Notes under the pieces: model-generated
Told to the model about the DNA's origin: nothing
Seen by the model: only the letters and a program-made list of their open reading frames with translations
Database searches by the model: none
Assembly (NCBI GenBank): GCA_031553565.1
Contig: JAVBLK010000019.1
Span: 114,071 to 178,070 of the forward strand
DNA length: 64,000 nt
Source: JAVBLK01 sp031553565
Lineage (GTDB): Bacteria; Bacillota; Clostridia; Christensenellales; DUVY01
Reading direction: 5' to 3'
Translations under genes and position numbers: made by a program
Shown: piece after piece, positions 27,429-35,524 of the stretch
Position numbering within the stretch: position 1 is the stretch's first letter
Layout: every line of letters begins with the position of its first letter

Positions 27429-28316
27429 TTATATCTGATTGAGCAGGCCAAAGGCCGTCATTTCTTTTTTAAGGAATTCCAGGTTCGCTTCTTCCATTTC
27501 AACCAGCGGCAGCCGCAATGACCCGGCGTTAAAGCCCATAAGGTTCATAGCGGTCTTTACCGGCGCGGGGCTGACCTCGCAGAAAAGCGCTTTGACAAGC
27601 GGATTTACCCTGAATTGTATTTCACGGCTCTTAACTATATCGCCCGACATGAACGCCGCGCATAGATCGTGCATTTCTTTCGGTATAATATTAGAGGCGA
27701 CGCTGATAACGCCGACACCGCCTATTGAAAGGATAGGCAGTGTGATCGCGTCGTCGCCGCAGTAAATATCCATATCGCTGCCGCACAGCCGCGCGATCTC
27801 GGAAATCTGCTCGATATTGCCGCACGCTTCTTTTACCGCAACAATATTTTTTACCGCCGACAGCGTTTTTATCGTTCCCGGCAGCATATTGATGCCCGTG
27901 CGCCCCGGTACGTTATACATTATAACAGGCAGGTCTGTCGCAGCCGCAAGCGCGGAGAAGTGGGCGATAAGCCCCTTTTGCGTGCATTTATTGTAATACG
28001 GCGTAACGGCCAGGATCCCGTCCGCGCCCAAAACCTTTGCTTGCTTGACAAGCTTTACCGCGTGCGCGGTATCGTTGCTGCCCGCGCCCGCAATTACCGG
28101 AATGCGCTTATTGACATGTTCTATCGCAAAGCCCAAAACCTCTTTCTTTTCTTTTTCAGACATAGTCGCCGGCTCGCCGGTAGTCCCCAGGACTATCAGC
28201 GCATCGGTGCAGTTGTTTATCTGAAAGTCGATCTGCGCCTTTAAGGCGTCATAGTTTACGCCTGCGTCATTAAACGGCGTAATAAGTGCGGTACCGCTGC
28301 CGGTAAAAAGTGGCAT
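27429..28316 (-). CDS. dapA: 4-hydroxy-tetrahydrodipicolinate synthase
   Basis: Condenses pyruvate with aspartate semialdehyde. 295 residues, TIM-barrel family. TTGE near residue 45, YNVPGRTG near 133 (catalytic tyrosine) and the Schiff-base lysine in VAVKEACG near 161 are all present. GAGGAG precedes the ATG. It lies 164 bp after asd on the reverse strand; no gene is seen in that gap. Confidence 0.95.
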   Translation of the reverse strand: MPLFTGSGTALITPFNDAGVNYDALKAQIDFQINNCTDALIVLGTTGEPATMSEKEKKEVLGFAIEHVNKRIPVIAGAGSNDTAHAVKLVKQAKVLGADGILAVTPYYNKCTQKGLIAHFSALAAATDLPVIMYNVPGRTGINMLPGTIKTLSAVKNIVAVKEACGNIEQISEIARLCGSDMDIYCGDDAITLPILSIGGVGVISVASNIIPKEMHDLCAAFMSGDIVKSREIQFRVNPLVKALFCEVSPAPVKTAMNLMGFNAGSLRLPLVEMEEANLEFLKKEMTAFGLLNQI

Positions 28317-28480
28317 ATTTTTATCTCCTCAGTGAGTTGCTTTCCCGTGTTGATGTGTGGCGCGCGTAAGGTCTTTAAATGGATCCCGGTAAAACGAAAC
28401 GGACGTCGGTTATCGGTTTTTGTTGTCGGGAAAGCACAGCGCCCGAATACAAAGCCGTTATTCCGCCGTCCGCGTCGAGT

Positions 28481-29491
28481 TTATTTACCAGACTTATTCT
28501 TTTTTATCAGCAGCTGCAGTATCTGCACCGCGTTGGTCGCCGCGCCCTTTCTGATATTATCGGCAACGACCCACAGGTTCGCGCCGCTCTTGACCGAGTC
28601 GTCTGCACGGACGCGGCCGACAAAGACCTCGTCGCGGCCTTCGCAGAGCGCCGGCATAGGATAAAGATTCTTGGAAACGTCATCGCAAAGGATCAAGCCC
28701 TTTGCCTTTGACAGCGTCTCCTTTAAAGAGGCTATATCGCATGCCTTCTTAAATTCCAGGTTGATGCTTTCGCTGTGCCCGTGAAAGACAGGCACGCGGA
28801 CGGTGGTCGCAGTGATCTTCATTTCGGGCGCGGAAAGGATCTTACGCGTCTCGTCGATCATCTTGTGCTCTTCCTTGGTATACCCGTCCGGGCAGAACAC
28901 GTCGATGTGCGGGATAACGTTGCCGAAAATAGGGTAGGGGAATTTCTTGGGCGGATTGCCCTTGACGCCCTCTACAAGATCCTCGAAGCCCTGCTGTCCC
29001 GCGCCGCTGACCGCCTGATAGGTGGAATACACCACGCGCTTGATCTTGAATTTCTTATGCAGCGGGGCAAGCGCGACAACGGCCTGTATCGTGCTGCAAT
29101 TCGGGTTGGCGACAATGCCCTTTTTAATGCTGTCAAGCGCCTTCGGGTTTACCTCGGGCACTACCAGCGGCACGTCCGGATCCATGCGCCACGCGCTGCT
29201 GTTGTCGATTACGGTTATGCCCTGGGCGGCAAACAACGGCGCGTACTCCTTGGAGATCGAACCGCCCGCCGAAAACAAAGCATAGTCGATATGCCGCTCG
29301 GCGACGTTGGTTTTATTAAGCTCGATAATAGTGTGGGTCTTGCCCTTGAATTTAACGGTAGTACCCGCGCTTCTTGCCGAGGCAAAAAGGTAATAGTTCT
29401 CGACGGGGAGCTTGCGTTCCTCAAGCACTTTCAAAAACATCCTGCCGACCATCCCGGTCGCGCCGACTATCGCCACATTGTACTTTTTCAT
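28481..29491 (-). CDS. asd: Aspartate-semialdehyde dehydrogenase
   Basis: NADPH-dependent reduction of aspartyl phosphate, at the head of the lysine, DAP, threonine and methionine pathways. 336 residues from the ATG at 29491, chosen because it has AAGGAAAA upstream and begins the Rossmann motif VGATGMVG; the longer open frame upstream crosses the promoter region. The catalytic cysteine is in VANPNCSTIQ near residue 130, and HGHS lies near 240. First gene of the operon asd-dapA-dapB-membrane protein. Confidence 0.95.
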   Translation of the reverse strand: MKKYNVAIVGATGMVGRMFLKVLEERKLPVENYYLFASARSAGTTVKFKGKTHTIIELNKTNVAERHIDYALFSAGGSISKEYAPLFAAQGITVIDNSSAWRMDPDVPLVVPEVNPKALDSIKKGIVANPNCSTIQAVVALAPLHKKFKIKRVVYSTYQAVSGAGQQGFEDLVEGVKGNPPKKFPYPIFGNVIPHIDVFCPDGYTKEEHKMIDETRKILSAPEMKITATTVRVPVFHGHSESINLEFKKACDIASLKETLSKAKGLILCDDVSKNLYPMPALCEGRDEVFVGRVRADDSVKSGANLWVVADNIRKGAATNAVQILQLLIKKNKSGK

Positions 29492-29578
29492 TTCAGTTTT
29501 CCTTAATATAATAATTTTGTATTTTGCGTTTCTAAAGCTTATACAATTTTGCCAATAGATTTTACACAAAAAAGTAAA

Positions 29579-29596
29579 ACGGACAAATATGTCCGT
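29579..29596 (-). promoter_or_regulatory. 18-bp palindrome at the start of the asd transcript
   Basis: ACGGACA-AATA-TGTCCGT is a perfect inverted repeat about 12 bp downstream of the asd -10 box, spanning roughly +5 to +22 of the transcript. It could be an operator or a 5' stem in the RNA. Confidence 0.45.
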
Positions 29597-29607
29597 CAGA
29601 TAATGTT

Positions 29608-29636
29608 ATTATAAACAAAATGCTGTCAAATGTCAA
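29608..29636 (-). promoter_or_regulatory. Consensus promoter of the asd-dapA-dapB operon
   Basis: On the reverse strand TTGACA (29636-29631) and TATAAT (29613-29608) are separated by exactly 17 bp. The leader to the asd ATG is about 110 nt and shows no lysine-riboswitch-like structure. Confidence 0.85.
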
Positions 29637-29755
29637 AAACATTATATAAGTTTTACATAACAGCAGTATAGGATAAAACTAAAGTAAATTCGCAAAGTAA
29701 AAGTCACTATGACACTTACTTTGCAAGCTGCTTTAGGTAAAAAACTTTTATTCGC

Positions 29756-29785
29756 TTGACGGAATCAACAAATATATGCTATTAT
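29756..29785 (+). promoter_or_regulatory. Promoter of tRNA-Gly
   Basis: TTGACG at 29756-29761 and TATTAT at 29780-29785, spacer 18 bp, about 45 bp before the mature tRNA. Confidence 0.65.
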
Positions 29786-29828
29786 TTTCAAACGTGAATT
29801 TTCGGACGTGACGGTAACAATATGTCGT

Positions 29829-29902
29829 GCGGGTGTAGCTCAATGGTAGAGTGCCAGCCTTCCAAGCTGGCTGCGTGGGTCCGATTCCCATCACCCGCTC
29901 CA
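29829..29902 (+). tRNA. tRNA-Gly (anticodon TCC)
   Basis: Seven-bp acceptor GCGGGTG with CACCCGC, anticodon arm CCAGC-CTTCCAA-GCTGG, T arm with GGTCCGATTCCCATC, discriminator T and encoded CCA at 29900-29902. The gap 29903-30090 to the next tRNA holds no gene. Confidence 0.96.
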
Positions 29903-30090
29903 GGGCGCTCCGCGGCGCATTCACTTTTGTTCCTGCGGATAAAAACCCATACCGCCTGCTCCGCGCCTATCCGGCAAAAACGCGAAAAATTTTCTCTGTC
30001 ACGATTTTTGCGCCTTGCCGGGATTGCGGCACAGCAGGCTGGCAGAGCGTTTTTCCTTAAAAAGAAAAAACACGGCGAGCGGAGGAGCAT

Positions 30091-30167
<77 letters not shown>

Positions 30168-30369
30168 AACAATGCCGGCGCAGTACATTGACAACTTAAT
30201 ACATGCGTATTAATCTACCGTTATAACGGTATCTTTCCGGTGTTAAAAAGCCTGAAATACTCGTTCGTATCCAGCGGATACGCTCTGTATTTTCAGACAT
30301 TTTAACCCCTCCCGCAAATCTACTCGTAAAAAAAGCGGCAGATTAAAACGCTATTTAGTATTAGTATAA

Positions 30370-30528
30370 GGAACCGCTGAATAATTCGATATAATTTATA
30401 GCCGCGTCTTTTTTGCCTGAAAATGCCTTCTTTTTTTGCCAATAGTTCTACTATTTGCTGCAAAAACAAGTCATTTTCAGGGCTAAAAAATACTTGCTCT
30501 AAATTAACCTCATTTATTCATCGTTTCC
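30370..30528. repeat. MITE-like element, family A copy 3 (159 bp) with ATAA direct repeats
   Basis: Ends GGAACCGCTGAATAATTCG and TTATTCATCGTTTCC. Flanked by ATAA at 30366-30369 and ATAA at 30529-30532. It lies within the tRNA region; the gap 30168-30666 contains no gene. Confidence 0.85.
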
Positions 30529-30667
30529 ATAATTCTTTTGTTCAAGCTTGCAGCAATGAAAGTTTAAACTTTCATAAATAAGGACTGACAGACAAGACAA
30601 TACAGGTCGGCGCCGTATGCTTTCGGCGGCAGGTCTGACTGTTCCGGGCGGGGCATTGTCTTTTATG

Positions 30668-30743
30668 GTGGATGTAGCTTAGTTGGTAGAGCGCCAGATT
30701 GTGGCTCTGGAGGTCGAGGGTTCAATTCCCTCCATTCACCCCA
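30668..30743 (+). tRNA. tRNA-His (anticodon GTG)
   Basis: Acceptor GTGGATG with CATTCAC, anticodon arm CCAGA-TTGTGGC-TCTGG, encoded CCA at 30741-30743. A G at 30667 opposite the C discriminator is the extra G-1 base typical of tRNA-His. Confidence 0.95.
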
Positions 30744-30803
30744 AAACATATATATCGCACGGACATTCGCAGGGGAAAACAAGCAAAAGCGCCGTGCGCA
30801 CAT

Positions 30804-30878
30804 TGGGGTGTAGCCAAGCGGTAAGGCACGGGACTTTGACTCCCGCATTCGTTGGTTCAAATCCACCCACCCCAGCCA
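30804..30878 (+). tRNA. tRNA-Gln (anticodon TTG)
   Basis: Acceptor TGGGGTG with CACCCCA, anticodon arm CGGGA-CTTTGAC-TCCCG, discriminator G, encoded CCA. Confidence 0.95.
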
Positions 30879-30912
30879 AAAACGCCCTTTGAGAAATTTC
30901 AAAGGGCGTTTT
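30879..30912 (+). terminator. Terminator of the tRNA-His/tRNA-Gln unit
   Basis: Stem AAAACGCCCTTTGA with TCAAAGGGCGTTTT directly after the CCA of tRNA-Gln. Confidence 0.9.
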
Positions 30913-31011
30913 AGATAAATAGCCGCTGATCGATCTGATATTTTGCCGCGCCCTCTTAAGAGGCGGTTTGACCGGCGCAGTATAGTTTACAAACTTTAAA
31001 ACCGGCTCACC

Positions 31012-31078
31012 TTCGGTATTTATAGAATAATTTACTGCATCGCCGGCGTATCTTCGGTGCAAAACGGTATAAACTGCC
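31012..31078. repeat. Dispersed repeat, family B partial copy
   Basis: ATCGCCGGCGTAT and TCGGTGCAAAACGG, followed by TATAAACTGC, match the reverse complement of the family B copy at 63143-63299. The 30913-31438 gap contains no gene. It also holds the palindrome CCAGGGC-TCT-GCCCTGG at 31211-31227 and, at 31283-31323, the inverse of the repeat at 20766. Confidence 0.55.
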
Positions 31079-31391
31079 CGCGTTTATTACGTTGGGCGAC
31101 GAGCAACTTTCTTGCAATGGTTGCGAGGAGATCTAAGCAAATCGGTTAAAAACCCCTTATGCTCTGCTGCGGAAGAAACATTCAAAAACTGTATTTTTGA
31201 AAGTTCGGGTCCAGGGCTCTGCCCTGGGGTGTAATACCGATTTACTTCTAATAAAGGCTCCGCTTTTATTTTATCCTCAAATATCTACTCAAACCTGAAA
31301 TTGGTTTAAAAGCTGATTTACTATAAAAGCTTTAATACCAAAATTTTCAAGGTTTTTTATCCAATTTTTTTTCCTTCAAGGATAAAAACAC

Positions 31392-31420
31392 TTCACAAAC
31401 GCCGATGGAATGTGTATAAT
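31392..31420 (+). promoter_or_regulatory. Promoter of tRNA-Lys
   Basis: TTCACA at 31392-31397 and TATAAT at 31415-31420 with a 17-bp spacer, 18 bp before the tRNA. Confidence 0.65.
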
Positions 31421-31438
31421 ATCAAAGGTCGGCAATTT

Positions 31439-31514
31439 GATCCATTAGCTCAGTCGGTAGAGCACCAGACTTTTAATCTGGGTGTCCCGCGTTCGAGCCG
31501 CGGATGGATCACCA
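31439..31514 (+). tRNA. tRNA-Lys (anticodon TTT)
   Basis: Acceptor GATCCAT with ATGGATC, anticodon arm CCAGA-CTTTTAA-TCTGG, discriminator A, encoded CCA. Confidence 0.96.
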
Positions 31515-31540
31515 AAAGGCATTTGCCTCTAAAAAGAACA

Positions 31541-31570
31541 CGGCGCAGCTTTATGCGCCGCTTTCTTTTT
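31541..31570 (+). terminator. Terminator after tRNA-Lys
   Basis: Stem CGGCGCA with TGCGCCG, 6-nt loop, then CTTTCTTTTT. Confidence 0.8.
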
Positions 31571-31592
31571 AAAGGTAAAGCATCAGCCGCAT

Positions 31593-31675
31593 GCGGATGT
31601 GGCGGAATGGCAGACGCGCCAGCCTTAGGAGCTGGTGTCCTAGACGTGGGGGTTCAAGTCCCTTCATCCGCACCA
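31593..31675 (+). tRNA. tRNA-Leu (anticodon TAG)
   Basis: 83-nt class II tRNA. Acceptor GCGGATG with CATCCGC, anticodon arm CCAGC-CTTAGGA-GCTGG, a longer variable region, T loop GTTCAAG, discriminator A and encoded CCA. Confidence 0.95.
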
Positions 31676-31731
31676 TATTGAAACAATGATAAGTCTGATT
31701 CGCAAAAAATAGTCGAAAAAGGGCGAAATCA

Positions 31732-31774
31732 GCAAAAACACCGCGTTTTCCAAGCGAAACCACGGTGTTTTTGC
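31732..31774 (+). terminator. Terminator after tRNA-Leu
   Basis: Stem GCAAAAACACCG with CGGTGTTTTTGC around a 19-nt loop; bidirectional in composition. The rest of the gap 31676-31946 shows no gene. Confidence 0.78.
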
Positions 31775-31946
31775 TATTTTGAGATTGTTTGAAGCCGTCC
31801 CAAAGCCCAAAACCGAGCAAAACACCTCTCAAAAAGCCCATTTTTATTGCCGTAGTCCACTCACACCAACTGACTAAACATTACTAAGGTGATATTGGTG
31901 GATATGAATGTAAAAGGGGGTTGAGGATTGCTCCTGGGTATAACTT

Positions 31947-32273
31947 TTATTTCATCTCGGCTTTGTAGTTTTCGCCCCAGTCCCACATAGCATCATGAAT
32001 TGGTTTCAGGCTTTGACCAAGGTCGGTCAGGGAATACTCGACGCGCGGCGGCACCTCGGCAAAGACCATGCGGTCGATAAGGCCGTTTTCTTCCATTATC
32101 CGCAGGTGCTGGGTCAGCACTTTCTGCGAAACCCCGGTAAGTGACTTTTTAAGCTCGCCGAACCGCTTTTTGCCCGTCAAAAGTTCCCGGACGATCAATA
32201 CTTTCCAGCGGTCGCCCATAAGCATAAGAGCCGTTTCAACAGGACAGGCGGGCAAATCATATCGTTTTAACAT
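31947..32273 (-). CDS. HxlR-family winged-helix transcriptional regulator
   Basis: 108 residues. The HxlR layout is complete: N-terminal CPVETALMLMGDRWK with the cysteine found in redox- or aldehyde-sensing members, the recognition-helix region LTGVSQKVLTQHLRIMEENG and the wing PPRVEYSLTDLG. It is divergent from the SnoaL-like gene at 32406. The shared 132-bp region contains the inverted repeat CTGAT-n11-ATCAG at 32344-32364, a plausible operator, so it probably regulates that gene and itself. Confidence 0.93.
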   Translation of the reverse strand: MLKRYDLPACPVETALMLMGDRWKVLIVRELLTGKKRFGELKKSLTGVSQKVLTQHLRIMEENGLIDRMVFAEVPPRVEYSLTDLGQSLKPIHDAMWDWGENYKAEMK

Positions 32274-32343
32274 ATTTTCTCCAATAGTTTCTCAAAAGAT
32301 ACTACGGCACTTACGGGTGCTTATTTATATATTTGAGCCCTAA

Positions 32344-32364
32344 CTGATGATATTATACTATCAG
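32344..32364. promoter_or_regulatory. Putative HxlR operator overlapping a -10 region
   Basis: CTGAT, 11 bp, ATCAG, with further symmetry GATATTATACTATC in the centre. TATACT/TACTAT within it may be the -10 box of the rightward gene, so binding would repress. Confidence 0.4.
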
Positions 32365-32405
32365 CGGCGAAAAAAAGTCAAGCCGTAAAAAAAGGAGAAG
32401 AAAAA

Positions 32406-33170
32406 ATGAAAAACAAAGCGATCGGTCTTATTAAGAGTTTTGTGAGCGGCGATACTGCCGTTGCCAAGGAAACGCTGGCTAAGGACTACATCCAACACAA
32501 TCTGGCGTTCGGCACGGGGCGCGATGCGTTTGTGGCCGCAGTAGAGGGCTTAAGCAAAGCGCCCGTAAAGACAACGGTCAAAAATATTCGCGCATTTGAG
32601 GACGGCGAGTTTGTGTTCCTGCACACCGTGTATAACTTTGCGGGCGGCGGCGAGCAAGTTGCGTTTGATATATTCCGCTTTGAAAACGGGAAAATAGCAG
32701 AGCATTGGGATAATCTGCAAGCGGTTGCCAAACCGAATCCGAGCGGGCATACGCAGACAGACGGGCCCACGCAGCCGGCAGATCTTAACAAAACCGCAGA
32801 GAACAAAAAACTCGTAAGGTCGTTCATCGAGGATATATTGATGGGCAAAAACATGGGCAAGCTTACAAGCTATTACGATGGCGATAACTACATCCAACAT
32901 AATGTGGCGATTGCCGACGGATTGTCCGGCTTGGGCGCGGCGCTCGAAGCTATGGCAAAGCAGGGCATTAAAATGGTTTACGACAAGGTACACATGATTC
33001 TCGGGCAAGGCAACTTTGTGCTTGCGGCGAGCGAGGGGTCGTTTGCCGGAAAGCCCACGACTTACTATGATTTGTTCCGTGTTCAAAACGGTAAGATTGC
33101 CGAGCATTGGGACGTTATGGAGACGCTTGCCGACAAGTCGACTTGGGCTAATAAGAACGGCAAGTTTTAA
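32406..33170 (+). CDS. Protein with two tandem SnoaL-like (NTF2-fold) domains
   Basis: 254 residues. Two homologous halves (about 4-112 and 132-245) share the order KSFVSGDT / SFIEDILM, YIQHN, FVFLHT / FVLAAS and FRFENGKIAEHWD / FRVQNGKIAEHWD. This is a duplicated SnoaL-like domain, a small cone-shaped fold found in polyketide cyclases and many uncharacterised stress or detoxification proteins. AAGGAG precedes the ATG. It is paired with a divergent HxlR regulator, which often controls aldehyde or quinone detoxification. Substrate unknown. Confidence 0.88.
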   Translation: MKNKAIGLIKSFVSGDTAVAKETLAKDYIQHNLAFGTGRDAFVAAVEGLSKAPVKTTVKNIRAFEDGEFVFLHTVYNFAGGGEQVAFDIFRFENGKIAEHWDNLQAVAKPNPSGHTQTDGPTQPADLNKTAENKKLVRSFIEDILMGKNMGKLTSYYDGDNYIQHNVAIADGLSGLGAALEAMAKQGIKMVYDKVHMILGQGNFVLAASEGSFAGKPTTYYDLFRVQNGKIAEHWDVMETLADKSTWANKNGKF

Positions 33171-33363
33171 CAGTGGAAAGCAAAAGCTAAAGGAAAAACC
33201 AAGGCTTATTGCGGGATTGCCGGTGTACGCATCGGCAATCCCATTTTGCATGGTTACCCGAAAGAAACTAAGGAACTATCGGGCAAGTAATATTCTTTTT
33301 TCCCTGCGTCGGTTATAATAGAAAAAAACGGCAATCAGCCGCAATTAACGGAGGTAATAAAAC

Positions 33364-33771
33364 ATGAGCAAATTTGATTTTTCTGCGATTTTGAAAGCGA
33401 ACCCCAACGGGGTGCTTGCGAGCAAAGACGGCCAAGGCTTAAAAACAAGGGTATTTCAATATTTGTTTTCGGACGGCAACAAAGTGTATTTCTGCACCAA
33501 CAGCGAAAAGGCCGTTTACGCACAGCTGAAGGCAGATCCGAATGTATCGTTCTGCACATATCCGCAAAATTTTGCGCCCGTGCTTTCACTTAACGGCAAG
33601 GCTGTGTTTGTTGAGGACGGCAGTCTAAAGAAGCGCGCTCTTGACGAAAACCCGATGATCAAGAATATTTACAAGTCGCATGAGAATCCGATTTTCAAGC
33701 TGTTTTACATCGACGTGAAAGAGGTAGAAACATTCAGTTTTGCGGACGGCCCCAAGACCATTAAATTGTGA
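33364..33771 (+). CDS. Pyridoxamine 5'-phosphate oxidase-family flavoprotein
   Basis: 135 residues of the split-barrel FMN-binding family. The strand order is visible: N-terminal helix, VLASKDGQGLKTRVFQYLF, VYFCTNSEKAVYAQLKADP, then VSFCTYPQ. Proteins of this group bind FMN or F420 and reduce various substrates; the true vitamin B6 enzyme is longer. GGAGG lies upstream. Its TGA overlaps the GTG start of the macrodomain gene (GTGA), so the two are coupled. Confidence 0.85.
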   Translation: MSKFDFSAILKANPNGVLASKDGQGLKTRVFQYLFSDGNKVYFCTNSEKAVYAQLKADPNVSFCTYPQNFAPVLSLNGKAVFVEDGSLKKRALDENPMIKNIYKSHENPIFKLFYIDVKEVETFSFADGPKTIKL

Positions 33772-34535
33772 TAAAAGAAGCAAACCTGGATTTTTTGCTT
33801 AAATACCTCCTTGCAGAACGCAGGGAGGTTTTGACGCTGCCGAAAACTTTTTCTGAAAAGTGGCGGCTCTACAGGTCGCTAGTAAATATTAGAGCGCCGA
33901 AAGCCGTAAGCGCAGATTTTCTGTCCGCTGAAGATGAATTATTGAAAGCGCTGATTGCCGAAAAGGGAATTACCGATGTCAACACTTTGATTCCCGTAAA
34001 GGACGGAATATATCTTTGGCGGGGCGACATAACGACATTGAAAGCCGATGCAATCGTCAATGCGGCAAACAGCGGGATGCTCGGCTGTTTTGCACCGTGC
34101 CACGGCTGCATTGACAATGCGATACACACCTACGCCGGAGTGCAGCTGCGGCAAGAGTGTGCGCAAATAATGCAAGCACAGGGCAACCCTGAGCCGACAG
34201 GCAAGGCGAAACTGACAAATGGCTACAATCTGCCTGCTAAATACATCTTGCACACCGTGGGGCCGATTGTGAGCGGCGCGTTAACGGAGCAAAACAAAAA
34301 AGACTTGGCGGGCTGTTACAGGTCTTGCCTTGAAACGGCTGAAAATGCCGGGATAGGCAGCATAGCTTTCTGCTGTATATCTACAGGGGAATTCCGCTTC
34401 CCGAACCGTGCTGCGGCGGAGATAGTAATCGAGACGGTCGGAGATTTCATGAAAAATAATAATAGCGCAATAAAGGTGATATTCAATGTCTTTACAGAGC
34501 GGGACGAATCAATTTACAAGGAATTACTTGGATAA
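33768..34535 (+). CDS. Zinc-dependent macrodomain ADP-ribose hydrolase
   Basis: 255 residues. An N-terminal helical region of about 80 residues precedes the macrodomain: WRGDITTLKADAIVNAANSG for ADP-ribose binding, then GCFAPCHGCIDNAIHTYAG, whose Cys and His residues match the zinc site of the SAV0325-type group. Such macrodomains remove ADP-ribose placed on lipoyl-carrier proteins by SirTM sirtuins. A SirTM remnant lies directly downstream and overlaps its last 50 bp, but the gcvH-L and lplA2 partners of the full operon are not in the window. Confidence 0.92.
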   Translation: MIKEANLDFLLKYLLAERREVLTLPKTFSEKWRLYRSLVNIRAPKAVSADFLSAEDELLKALIAEKGITDVNTLIPVKDGIYLWRGDITTLKADAIVNAANSGMLGCFAPCHGCIDNAIHTYAGVQLRQECAQIMQAQGNPEPTGKAKLTNGYNLPAKYILHTVGPIVSGALTEQNKKDLAGCYRSCLETAENAGIGSIAFCCISTGEFRFPNRAAAEIVIETVGDFMKNNNSAIKVIFNVFTERDESIYKELLG

Positions 34536-34747
34536 AATAACGGAAACGGCAAGAAAGATTAAGGAGGCGGATGCCGTTCTTATAGGCGTCGGGGCAGGGA
34601 TGACGGTTTCCGGCGGACTGTGCTATACCGATTCGGCGCTTGCCGAAAAATGGTATCCCGAATATTACGCACAAGGCAAAAAATCGATTATGGAACAATC
34701 AGGAAATGCTAAAATAATACAAGTTCTCCGGGGCATTAAACGATATT
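34486..34747 (+). pseudogene. Truncated SirTM (class M sirtuin) gene
   Basis: The frame from 34486 contains KIKEADAVLIGVGAGMTVSGG, the NAD-binding start of SirTM sirtuins (GxGxGM), followed by a tyrosine and a region like the EKWYPEYY segment. Similarity ends after about 70 residues, and the remaining 220 or so residues of the family, including the catalytic histidine and zinc cysteines, are missing. The recX start codon at 34748 lies within the tail of the frame. This is best read as a deletion remnant of the partner of the macrodomain gene. Confidence 0.75.
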
Positions 34748-35263
34748 ATGGAAAAGAAAAAACCTTCAACAGAAAAAAAGGACAATGCGCCCGTAACAAA
34801 CGAGCAGGCGGTCGATTTGGCCGTCAAATACCTTGATTACGGCCGCAGGACCGAAAAGCAGATCGCGGATTACCTTAAACGTAAGGGCGCGGGTATTGCG
34901 GCGGCAGAGCATGCGTTATCAAAGCTTTTAGAATATAAATATATCGATGATTTCGAGTATTGCAGAGCATATGTTGAGGCTAATATCGGTAAGGCCGGGG
35001 CGCACAAGATAAGGTACAGCCTGATACAAAAGGGCGCAATGGCTGCCGCGATAGAGAACGCTTTGACCTGCGTGCCGGACGAAACGCAGGAGGCCGCCGC
35101 CCTTATTGTTGCGGAAAAGTATGTCCGGAACAAGGAAATGACCGCAGAGCTGACGCGTAAAGCGGCTAGATTCCTCTATGGGCGCGGCTTTTCGTGGGAA
35201 GTGATCAAGCGCGTTACGGCAAGATTTTCCTCAGACGCAGAAAATGTTGATTTCGAGGAATGA
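34748..35263 (+). CDS. recX: Regulatory protein RecX
   Basis: Modulator of RecA filaments in homologous recombination and SOS control. 171 residues, with the three-helix repeats of the family: LDYGRRTEKQIADYLKRKG, YIDDFEYCRAYVEAN and a third repeat near the C-terminus containing RFLYGRGFSWEVIKRV. The first 25 residues are Lys-rich and unconserved. No clear ribosome site is visible, and the start sits inside the tail of the sirtuin remnant, so its original upstream region may have been replaced. Confidence 0.9.
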   Translation: MEKKKPSTEKKDNAPVTNEQAVDLAVKYLDYGRRTEKQIADYLKRKGAGIAAAEHALSKLLEYKYIDDFEYCRAYVEANIGKAGAHKIRYSLIQKGAMAAAIENALTCVPDETQEAAALIVAEKYVRNKEMTAELTRKAARFLYGRGFSWEVIKRVTARFSSDAENVDFEE

Positions 35264-35419
35264 TATTCTCCGCAAGGCATCATAGCCGTTAAACCGGTTT
35301 CTTGCGGTACAAATGCTTTTTTATGGTTTGTCAAGCTATTGTCAAAAATTTTTTGGCCGTTTTAAGGGCGGTTTGCTTTATTTTTAGCTGTAAATAATGT
35401 AAAATATATTCTGGTGTGA

Positions 35420-35430
35420 TAAGAGCACAG
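35420..35430 (+). promoter_or_regulatory. Leader motif TAAGAGCACAG shared with 20889-20899
   Basis: It sits about 10 bp after a TATATT -10-like box (35405-35410) in the leader of the ddh gene. The same 11-mer occurs 11 bp after the TATAAT of the coiled-coil operon, and in both cases a TATAAG or CATAAG follows. Confidence 0.3.
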
Positions 35431-35524
35431 TATAAGCGTGTTTTTTGCGCTGTCCGAGGGAAAATATGAAGTAAGAAGGGCTGTTTTAAAGAATAAGGCG
35501 AAATAATTTAAAGGAGAGTATATA

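Noticed and set aside
28481..29569. Longer asd product starting at 29569
   Set aside because: The extra 26 residues overlap the leader, are not conserved, and the ATG at 29491 has the ribosome site and starts the Rossmann fold.
29500..29607. Lysine riboswitch ahead of asd
   Set aside because: The leader is only about 110 nt and shows one simple palindrome; the multi-helix core of the L-box is not there.
31676..31946. Prophage or island attachment site at tRNA-Leu
   Set aside because: I found no second copy of the tRNA 3' end and no integrase gene within the window.
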